Source of the DNA: Candidatus Cloacimonadota bacterium
Lineage (GTDB): Bacteria > Cloacimonadota > Cloacimonadia > Cloacimonadales > WRIO01
Length of the DNA: 21,838 nt
NCBI GenBank assembly: GCA_017998585.1
Contig: JAGOCT010000002.1
Location: forward strand, 1-21,838
Reading direction: 5' to 3'
Shown here: piece by piece, positions 1 to 6,006 of the stretch
Position numbering within the stretch: the stretch's first letter is position 1
Layout of the letters: each line of letters begins with the position of its first letter
The notes under the pieces: generated by a model
Database searches by the model: none
Told to the model about the DNA's origin: nothing
The model's input: only the letters and a program-made list of their open reading frames with translations
Made by a program: the position numbers and the translations under genes

Positions 1-2362
1 TGATGTGATGATTGTTGATTCACTTTCAGTCATTAATAATGTTGTAGTAGGAGAAAACTCAAGTAATGCAAATGACTTGTTTAGCCTGACAGTTAATCAT
101 AATGTTGTACCAGGAACTCGTATTCCTATGGAACTGGTGTTTGTTTATCAAAATATGGAACTTAAACGAATTCCATTTATAATGAATACTCAAAATGCTT
201 TGTTAACTGATCCACTTGGTCCTGATGAATTTGGTTATGTGATTTTAGATCAGGGTGATATGAATTACAATAACTGTCCATCTTATGAGTGGATTGAAAT
301 ATCAACTATAGGAAATAATACTGGTATCTCAGATCCTTATGATAATATGGATATGGTTCAGTCAGTAACATTGCCATTTCCATTCAGATTTTATGGAGAA
401 CTATATAATCAAATTACAGTATCATCCAATGGATTTTTTGTATTTGGTGTAACAACAAATCCGGCAATGCGAAATACGCCTTTGCCTGGTAGTGGCGCTC
501 CTGTAAACATGGTTGCTCCTTTCTGGGCAGATATTATCGTACAGGATAGTGGTGATTCAGGCGTTTATACCTATTATCATCCAACACTTCATGCTTTTAT
601 CATTGAATGGCACAATGTAAGAAATTACTATTACAGGAATCATACAATGTCTCCATTTACCAATTTTCAGGTAATTCTTTATGATTCACAATTTTATCCG
701 GATGTTCCAGTAGATGGGGTTATGAAGTTCCAGTATAAAGATTTTCATCAGGGATTTCAAGGGACAGATGAGTATCCTTGTAACTTCTTTACTGCAGGTA
801 TTCAAAATCAAAATGGTACTATTGGTTTAAACTATGTATATAACAATCAATATAATAATGCCTGTGCTCAGCTTGGAAATCAAAAAGCATTATTAGTTAC
901 TACAACCAGAAATCTAACAAATAATTCTGCTTTGTTTACACTTCCTCTTCAATTTTCTGTTTTGGAAGATATGAATGTTACCTATGATTTATCTCAGTAT
1001 ATAACTGATTTTAATCCAGAGAATGCGACAGACTATCAAATTACCTGTACTTCATCAGAACATGTTAATGTCAGCATGAATGGATTTAATCTAACACTTA
1101 CACCCCAAGCAGACTGGTCTGGAACTGAAAGTTTGTTGTTCATGTTGCATATTAACAACCGACAGATCGTTAGTAGGATCAGTTCAGTAAAAGTGAATCC
1201 GATGAATGATGCGCCTTATATTGTCAATCCACTTCAATCAATTACAATCAATGATAATAATATCTATACTGGACTTAATCTGAACCAGATTTTTAGCGAT
1301 CCTGATTTACTTTATGGTGGAATTTTAGGTTTTACTTGTCAACCTGTAGATTCTATACAAGTGAGTATATCAAATGGACTTGTTACAATGATACCTGCTC
1401 ATAACTGGATTGGTCAAAGAACTTTAACATTTACAGCGACTGATGATAGTCTGTTGTCTGTAACTCACAGTATAATTGTGAACGTTATCGATGTAAATGA
1501 AGCCCCGGTTGTTAACTTCCCTGAAGTCATTAATGGACTTGAAGATAATGTATTACTGATTAATCTGGAAGATTATGTCAATGATATTGATAATCCATTT
1601 AATGAACTTGAAATTACTGCATTTTCTTCAGCTCATTTAAATGTAAATTTAAATCTTAATCAACTTGTTATTACTCCAGCACTTAATTTTAATGGATCAG
1701 AATACGTCCGTATTGTTGTCTCTGATTTGATTGACAGGAAAAATTCAGATAGATTATCATGTGTCGATTCTGTTTTAATTCATATTCTTCCTGTGAATGA
1801 TATTCCTGTTATTAACTCATTTTTACCCGCAGATTCCTCTTTCACAGTAGAAACAGGGGTGCCTGTACAATTCACAATAACAGCTTCAGATTATGATAAT
1901 AATTCATTATATTATTATTGGTTTGTAAATGGAGTCAACCAACAAACATATAGTCATACAATAACAAAAACATTTCTTGAGACAGGTTCATACACCGTTG
2001 CTTGTCGAATTACTGATGGATTCAATTATATTTATCAAACATGGACAGTGAATGTTACACTTAATCATGATGATGTTGTGGTGAAAGAAACCGCTTTAAA
2101 TGGAAATTACCCTAATCCATTTAATCCCGAAACAAAAGTGAGTTATCAACTACATAAAGATGGTATGGTGAATCTAAAAATTTACAATCTAAAGGGACAA
2201 TTAGTAAAAGAACTTGTCAATGAAGTCCAGAAACAGGGAAGATATTCACTTATCTGGAATGGTGAAAATGCGGAAGGAAAAAAAATATCTTCCGGTATAT
2301 ATTATCTCATGATGAAAACACCAGAATATTCAAAAATTCATAAGATGATGCTAATTAAATAG
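1..2362 (+). CDS. Secreted multidomain protein with cadherin-like repeats and type IX sorting domain (3' part, 5' truncated)
   Basis: The frame is open to the left edge, so the true start lies outside; residues here are numbered from the GTG at 5. The N-terminal 60 residues look like the end of a beta-sandwich. Residues about 90-310 form a module with a FRFYG...VSSNGFFVFG motif and an ADI...DSGVYTYYH stretch, as in large bacterial surface proteins. Three cadherin/Ig-like repeats follow, each closing with a variant of VNxxPxI (near 398, 497 and 597), then a PKD-like domain at about 610-690. The last 85 residues are a FlgD-like type A sorting module: NYPNPFNPE at about 701, an NLKGQLVKEL strand, and SSGIYYLMM. 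In known systems this tail directs outer-membrane export and surface attachment. The missing N-terminus could be a protease such as a gingipain or subtilase, but that is a guess. A terminator follows. Confidence 0.85.
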   Translation, partial: DVMIVDSLSVINNVVVGENSSNANDLFSLTVNHNVVPGTRIPMELVFVYQNMELKRIPFIMNTQNALLTDPLGPDEFGYVILDQGDMNYNNCPSYEWIEISTIGNNTGISDPYDNMDMVQSVTLPFPFRFYGELYNQITVSSNGFFVFGVTTNPAMRNTPLPGSGAPVNMVAPFWADIIVQDSGDSGVYTYYHPTLHAFIIEWHNVRNYYYRNHTMSPFTNFQVILYDSQFYPDVPVDGVMKFQYKDFHQGFQGTDEYPCNFFTAGIQNQNGTIGLNYVYNNQYNNACAQLGNQKALLVTTTRNLTNNSALFTLPLQFSVLEDMNVTYDLSQYITDFNPENATDYQITCTSSEHVNVSMNGFNLTLTPQADWSGTESLLFMLHINNRQIVSRISSVKVNPMNDAPYIVNPLQSITINDNNIYTGLNLNQIFSDPDLLYGGILGFTCQPVDSIQVSISNGLVTMIPAHNWIGQRTLTFTATDDSLLSVTHSIIVNVIDVNEAPVVNFPEVINGLEDNVLLINLEDYVNDIDNPFNELEITAFSSAHLNVNLNLNQLVITPALNFNGSEYVRIVVSDLIDRKNSDRLSCVDSVLIHILPVNDIPVINSFLPADSSFTVETGVPVQFTITASDYDNNSLYYYWFVNGVNQQTYSHTITKTFLETGSYTVACRITDGFNYIYQTWTVNVTLNHDDVVVKETALNGNYPNPFNPETKVSYQLHKDGMVNLKIYNLKGQLVKELVNEVQKQGRYSLIWNGENAEGKKISSGIYYLMMKTPEYSKIHKMMLIK

Positions 2363-2384
2363 AATATAATCCGTTAAGTAATTG

Positions 2385-2413
2385 AAGCATGGTATAAAAG
2401 CCATGCTTTTTTT
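2385..2413 (+). terminator. Rho-independent terminator after the secreted protein gene
   Basis: An 8-bp perfect stem, AAGCATGG (2385-2392) with CCATGCTT (2401-2408), encloses an 8-nt loop and runs into seven T residues (2407-2413). It lies 22 bp after the stop codon and separates the secreted-protein gene from the heat-shock unit. Confidence 0.85.
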
Positions 2414-2429
2414 ATAAAAAAAAGCTAAA

Positions 2430-2456
2430 TTAGCACTCTTTTAAAAAGATTGCTAA
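2430..2456 (+). promoter_or_regulatory. CIRCE operator (HrcA binding site)
   Basis: TTAGCACTC (2430-2438), nine bases, then GATTGCTAA (2448-2456). The established CIRCE consensus is TTAGCACTC-N9-GAGTGCTAA, so 17 of 18 conserved positions match; only the third base of the right half differs (T for G). It sits 66 bp before the first Hsp20 start and overlaps a possible -35 (TTGCTA, 2450-2455). HrcA repression of the Hsp20 pair is inferred from this site. No hrcA gene is in the window. Confidence 0.9.
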
Positions 2457-2463
2457 AAATAAT

Positions 2464-2491
2464 TTGCTTTTTTAGAAAACCTGATTATCAT
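2464..2491 (+). promoter_or_regulatory. Candidate sigma70-type promoter of the Hsp20 pair
   Basis: TTGCTT (2464-2469), 16 bp, TATCAT (2486-2491), placing a start near 2498, about 25 nt ahead of the first ATG. An alternative is TTGCTA (2450-2455), 17 bp, TAGAAA (2473-2478), whose -35 falls inside the right CIRCE half and would fit direct repression better. The sequence alone does not decide between them. Confidence 0.45.
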
Positions 2492-2522
2492 ATCATTAGA
2501 ATAAATTATATGGAGGTAGAAA

Positions 2523-2957
2523 ATGATAGGGATAGTAAAAAAAGGATCTATGATGCCAGTGTTTAGCTTATTCGATGATTTTATCGACAGGTTAACCAGT
2601 GATGAGTTAAAACATACACCTCACAAAACAGAAGCTTGTCAGATGCCTGTTGATATTTCAGAGAATGAAAGAGAATATAAAGTGATGGCTAATTTACCTG
2701 GCATTGCAAAAGAAAACATTAAAATTAGTTTTCTCAAAGGTCAGATGACTATTGAAACTCAAATCAAAGAGGAAAAAGTAGAAACAGAACAGAAAGTAAT
2801 CAGACGGGAAAGATACTGTGGCATTTATCAACGTTCCCTTTATCTGCCTGACAACATTGAAGCTGACAAGATCAGTGCAAAGATGGAAAATGGCGTCTTA
2901 ACCGTTGTCATACCCAAAATTGAAGTTAAAAAACAAAGCTTTATTACAATTGAATAA
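2523..2957 (+). CDS. Small heat-shock protein, Hsp20/alpha-crystallin family (first copy)
   Basis: This 144-residue cytoplasmic holdase chaperone binds unfolding proteins without ATP and passes them to DnaK/ClpB. The alpha-crystallin domain spans about residues 42-132: the family landmarks ANLPGI (near 57) and a late ENGVLTVVIPK strand (near 122) are clear. The protein ends FITIE, matching the C-terminal IxI motif that docks between dimers. The N-terminal arm has SLFDDFID, nearly the same as in the next gene. The start is set by GGAGG (2512-2516), 6 bases before the ATG. A CIRCE site upstream points to HrcA control. The second copy follows after 12 bases with its own GGAGG, so the two are one operon. 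Family assignment is certain; the exact name (IbpA/HspA-type) is not. Confidence 0.96.
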   Translation: MIGIVKKGSMMPVFSLFDDFIDRLTSDELKHTPHKTEACQMPVDISENEREYKVMANLPGIAKENIKISFLKGQMTIETQIKEEKVETEQKVIRRERYCGIYQRSLYLPDNIEADKISAKMENGVLTVVIPKIEVKKQSFITIE

Positions 2958-2969
2958 TGGAGGTGAAAA

Positions 2970-3398
2970 ATGAAACTGATCCCAATCCGCAAAGAAAAAG
3001 AAATGATGCCTATGTGGTCACTCTTTGATGACTTTATGGACAAATTTCTCAATGAAGATCTGACAGAGAATTCAAAGATCATGGCAGTTGATGTACTTGA
3101 GAATGATAAAGCCTATGAAATAAAAGCCAATCTGCCAGGTATCCCAAAAGAGAAAGTCAACATTTCTCTTAAGGAAAATCAATTGATTATTTCAGCCAGC
3201 CATGAAGTCTCAAAAGAAGAAAAACAAAAAGATACCATCATCCGTTCAGAGAGATTTAGTGGATCTTATCAAAGAGTCATTAGTTTACCTGACAATTGTG
3301 ATGCCGAAAATATTAAAGCAAAACTGGATAATGGTGTGCTTTCTCTCAATATACCTAAGAAAGAACCAAGTCCGAAGAAAGAAATTGTCATTGAGTAA
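2970..3398 (+). CDS. Small heat-shock protein, Hsp20/alpha-crystallin family (second copy)
   Basis: This 142-residue protein is the tandem paralogue of the preceding gene. It shares the N-terminal MMPxxSLFDDFxD arm, ANLPGIPKE at about 51-59, an RSERFSGSYQR segment, and LDNGVLSLNIPK near the end of the alpha-crystallin domain. It closes with EIVIE, again an IxI-type tail. Ribosome binding is by GGAGG (2959-2963) in the 12-bp gap, so it is translated from the same CIRCE-controlled message. The two copies have diverged widely outside the landmark motifs, which suggests an old duplication and possibly mixed oligomers or different clients. A bidirectional terminator lies about 70 bp downstream. 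Confidence 0.96.
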   Translation: MKLIPIRKEKEMMPMWSLFDDFMDKFLNEDLTENSKIMAVDVLENDKAYEIKANLPGIPKEKVNISLKENQLIISASHEVSKEEKQKDTIIRSERFSGSYQRVISLPDNCDAENIKAKLDNGVLSLNIPKKEPSPKKEIVIE

Positions 3399-3410
3399 GT
3401 GTGAAATTTA

Positions 3411-3466
3411 TCTACAAGCAGGTTATAGCGTTAACTACCAGTTTTCGAAAATCTGATACTTGTAGA
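3411..3466 (+). repeat. Inverted repeat around a structured 56-nt segment in the Hsp20 3' UTR
   Basis: TCTACAAG (3411-3418) is exactly complementary to CTTGTAGA (3459-3466) across a 40-nt interior. The interior has its own short complementarities, GTTA/TAAC around 3422-3435 and the self-complementary TTTTCGAAAA near 3442-3451. As RNA it could fold as a closed multi-branch element directly ahead of the terminator. Function is unknown. Confidence 0.45.
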
Positions 3467-3469
3467 ACA

Positions 3470-3497
3470 AAAAAGGGCAGGATATCCTGCCCTTTTT
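3470..3497. terminator. Bidirectional terminator between the hsp20 and ior operons
   Basis: A perfect 28-bp palindrome: A5, GGGCAGGAT, then its mirror ending in T5. The A-run on the left and T-run on the right make it a Rho-independent terminator on both strands, as expected between the convergent Hsp20 (plus) and ior (minus) operons. It ends 18 bp from the iorB stop codon. Confidence 0.9.
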
Positions 3498-3514
3498 GAT
3501 TATATGTAAGTTTT

Positions 3515-4096
3515 TTATCTGTTAGATCTTGAGAATTCAAGTCCAGCTCTGAACGCTTTTAAGTTCATTTCAACGACTGCTTCGCCTTTTCTTTCAAATA
3601 CTTCCTGAATAGCTGTTTCAATATCTTCAATCTTTATATTCATAAATTCAGCTGCTGCACCGAGCATGACCATATTCATGGAACGGGCTGCTCCTAACTC
3701 TTTTGCCATTTCATCAGCATTGATGCAAATATTGTTTTTAATGCTTTTAACAGCAGAGATGACGGTTTCAGTTTCTGGGTAGTTACTTATGTTAATGAAT
3801 GGTTTGTTATTGGTAACGAGCCATCCTTCTTGAGATAAGAATGGTAAATATCTGAGAGATTCCATTGGTTCGACAGAGAGAATCATGTCGCATTTTCCCA
3901 TCGCAATCAGGTCAGAATAGATCGGTTTATCAGAAATACGAAGGTGAGATTGAACATCACCACCACGTTGACTCATACCATGAACTTCTGCCTGTTTCAA
4001 ATAGTAACCACTTTTAAGTGCTGCTTCGCCAATAATCGTAGCGATTGATAAGATACCTTGTCCACCGACTCCGGCTAAAATGATGTCTAATTTCAT
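3515..4096 (-). CDS. iorB: Indolepyruvate:ferredoxin oxidoreductase, beta subunit
   Basis: This 193-residue subunit is the pyruvate:ferredoxin-oxidoreductase gamma-type domain, which pairs with IorA to convert aryl-pyruvates plus CoA into aryl-acetyl-CoA and CO2 in the cytoplasm. The N-terminal LAGVGGQGILS (GVGGQG at 9-14) is the nucleotide-binding-like loop of the family, followed by the hallmark AEVHGMSQRGGDVQSHLR (about 36-53). Length is normal for IorB. The start is supported by TAGGAG, whose TAG is the iorA stop codon, so only 9 bases separate the genes and translation is probably coupled. Transcription would end at the palindrome at 3470-3497. The role in amino-acid fermentation (tryptophan, phenylalanine, tyrosine) comes from family knowledge. 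Confidence 0.93.
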   Translation of the reverse strand: MKLDIILAGVGGQGILSIATIIGEAALKSGYYLKQAEVHGMSQRGGDVQSHLRISDKPIYSDLIAMGKCDMILSVEPMESLRYLPFLSQEGWLVTNNKPFINISNYPETETVISAVKSIKNNICINADEMAKELGAARSMNMVMLGAAAEFMNIKIEDIETAIQEVFERKGEAVVEMNLKAFRAGLEFSRSNR

Positions 4097-4105
4097 TGTG
4101 GTCTC

Positions 4106-5695
4106 CTACTTTCTGTTTTTCTTTGCTAAAGTCTGGATACATTCACGGCGTGGGATAATGACTGAAACGCCATTATAAGCCATTTCTTCTTTAAAGATAT
4201 TGACCATCTCGTCATGATTTCTTTTCAGTGGCAGAACTGTACGGATATGTTCTGGCTCAACACCTAATCCCTGGCAAATTTGTTCAATTTTTCCTAGTGC
4301 AGAAGAATCCTGACCGCCTGTCATACCAGTTGTTTCGTTATCAACTATGACGACAACTACGTTTGTTTTTTCATTTACACAGTCTAACAATCCGGTGATA
4401 CCTGAATGACTGAAAGTTGAATCACCAATGACAGCAATAGATGGGAATAATCCAGCATCAGCTGCGCCTTTAGCCATCGTGATAGAAGCACCCATATCTA
4501 CGCAACTGTTAATTGCCTGATATGGAGGTAAAGCGCCTAATGTATAGCAGCCGATATCAGAGAATACATGACCGCTTCCGAAAGGCTCAAGTGATTCTTT
4601 TAAGGCATTATAGGTGTCAATATGAGGACAGCCGACACACAAAGCGGGTGGGCGTGGTGCAACAATTTCAGGTATTTCAAGTAATTCATTTTCTTTAATA
4701 TTAAGGGCTTTGGCTACGATATTGGGATTTAACTCACCATCGCGAGGAACTGTATTGTCTAAACGACCTTTAACGGTTACAGACTGACTTAAATAGCCTT
4801 TAATCATTTCTTCTACTAAAGGTGCTCCATCTTCAAGTACAAGGATAGTACTGCATTCTGAACACAGTTTTTCAATCATTTTACGAGGTAATGGGTATTG
4901 TGATATCTTTAATACAGGGTAAGGGCATGGATTATCATTATAATTCTCCATTAAATAATTGTAAGCTAAACCACAAGCGATTATACCCATCGATTTATCA
5001 GTGCCTTCAAAATATTTGTTAAATGGGCTGTTTTCTGATTCTTCAATCAACTGACCTTGTAAAGCGAGCAATCTCTTAAATCTTTTTCGTGAAACAGCAG
5101 GGAGGAGGATAAACTGAGTTTTATCTTTTGGGAGTTTCATTTCATTTTCAGTTTTAACCGCTTTTCTGTCTATACCTGCTCTTGAATGTGATAATCTGGT
5201 TACAAAGCGAACCATTACAGGTAATTCATATTTTTCTGAAAAATCAAATCCATAATGAGCCATTTCATAGGCTTCCTGTTGATTGGATGGTTCTAATGCC
5301 GGTAATAATGCAAATTTTGCATAAAAACGAGAGTCTTGTTCATTTTGAGATGAATGCATAGAAGGATCATCAGCCACAGCGACGAGTAAACCGCCGTTTG
5401 CTCCAGTGAAAGCTGAGTTTACATAAGGGTCAGCTGCGACATTAAGCCCAACATGTTTCATGGTAACAATCGTTCTTTTTCCGGCATAAGACATACCAAT
5501 GGCACTTTCCATTGCAGTTTTTTCATTCGCAGACCATTTTCTGTGAACATTACGTTCTTCAGCTAATGGGTTTTTTTGAATGTACTCAATGATCTCAGTG
5601 GAAGGAGTTCCTGGATAACCATAAGCGCCGGACATGCCAGCATCTAAGGCTCCTTGAGCAAATGCTTCATCACCCAGTAAGAGTAGTTTTTTCAT
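4106..5695 (-). CDS. iorA: Indolepyruvate:ferredoxin oxidoreductase, alpha subunit, lacking the ferredoxin domain
   Basis: This 529-residue TPP-dependent subunit carries the 2-oxoacid:ferredoxin oxidoreductase fold. Visible landmarks are GYPGTPSTEI (26-35), the NEKTAME segment with the likely TPP-activating Glu58, CVGCPH (353-358), and the TPP/Mg motif GDSTFSH (424-430) with NETTGMTGGQ (453-462). Family members usually continue for another 60-100 residues with two CxxCxxCxxxC clusters for [4Fe-4S] centres. Here the protein stops at IIPRREC plus about ten residues, and no such cysteine pattern occurs anywhere in it. The stop codon is part of the iorB ribosome-binding site, so the domain is absent rather than frameshifted off. 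The start has AGAGG (plus-strand CCTCT 5701-5705) 5 bases upstream. A related TPP enzyme with another 2-oxoacid preference is possible. Confidence 0.9.
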   Translation of the reverse strand: MKKLLLLGDEAFAQGALDAGMSGAYGYPGTPSTEIIEYIQKNPLAEERNVHRKWSANEKTAMESAIGMSYAGKRTIVTMKHVGLNVAADPYVNSAFTGANGGLLVAVADDPSMHSSQNEQDSRFYAKFALLPALEPSNQQEAYEMAHYGFDFSEKYELPVMVRFVTRLSHSRAGIDRKAVKTENEMKLPKDKTQFILLPAVSRKRFKRLLALQGQLIEESENSPFNKYFEGTDKSMGIIACGLAYNYLMENYNDNPCPYPVLKISQYPLPRKMIEKLCSECSTILVLEDGAPLVEEMIKGYLSQSVTVKGRLDNTVPRDGELNPNIVAKALNIKENELLEIPEIVAPRPPALCVGCPHIDTYNALKESLEPFGSGHVFSDIGCYTLGALPPYQAINSCVDMGASITMAKGAADAGLFPSIAVIGDSTFSHSGITGLLDCVNEKTNVVVVIVDNETTGMTGGQDSSALGKIEQICQGLGVEPEHIRTVLPLKRNHDEMVNIFKEEMAYNGVSVIIPRRECIQTLAKKNRK

Positions 5696-6006
5696 TGCAA
5701 CCTCTTTTTAATTATTTTTTTTACTAATTTTCATAATTGGTCATTTTTTTGCAAGCATTTTTTTGTTTTTTTTAAAAAAAGTTTCTTTTGATGTATAATC
5801 AGGTAGCCATGATGATTTAAATCTAAATGATTTTTACTTTAGTAAGTCGATTTTCGCTTGATAGCAGATAAGGAGTAAAGCTTTCAACTTTGATAATCCA
5901 GGTAAGTAGGTAACATTCTGATAAGCTGATAAACTGGATATATTTTTTAAAATACTAGCTCTATTCATCTCAAGAAAATGAAAAAATATTCTGATGATTT
6001 CTGATA
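5696..6006. other. 311-bp non-coding gap between iorA and the hybrid kinase
   Basis: No credible reading frame is seen on either strand. The iorA-proximal end is very rich in A/T runs and holds the iorA ribosome-binding site; no convincing iorA promoter could be picked out. On the plus strand there is a perfect TATAAT at 5794-5799 (weak -35 TTTAAA at 5771-5776). At 5918-5933 an 8-bp near-identical tandem repeat (CTGATAAG, CTGATAAA) lies within a possible stem-loop. Confidence 0.6.
5806..5948 (+). ncRNA. Speculative small RNA candidate
   Basis: A plus-strand transcript beginning about 7 bp after TATAAT (5794-5799) would run roughly 140 nt to ATCCAG (5896-5901) paired with CTGGAT (5934-5939), followed by a T6 run (5943-5948). 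The pairing is only 6 bp around a 32-nt loop, and the -35 is poor, so this is weak evidence. It would lie antisense to the leader of the ior message. Confidence 0.15.

Noticed and set aside
4513..4698. Short plus-strand open frame opposite iorA
   Set aside because: It lies wholly antisense to a well-conserved enzyme gene and its translation shows no recognisable domain or ribosome-binding site.
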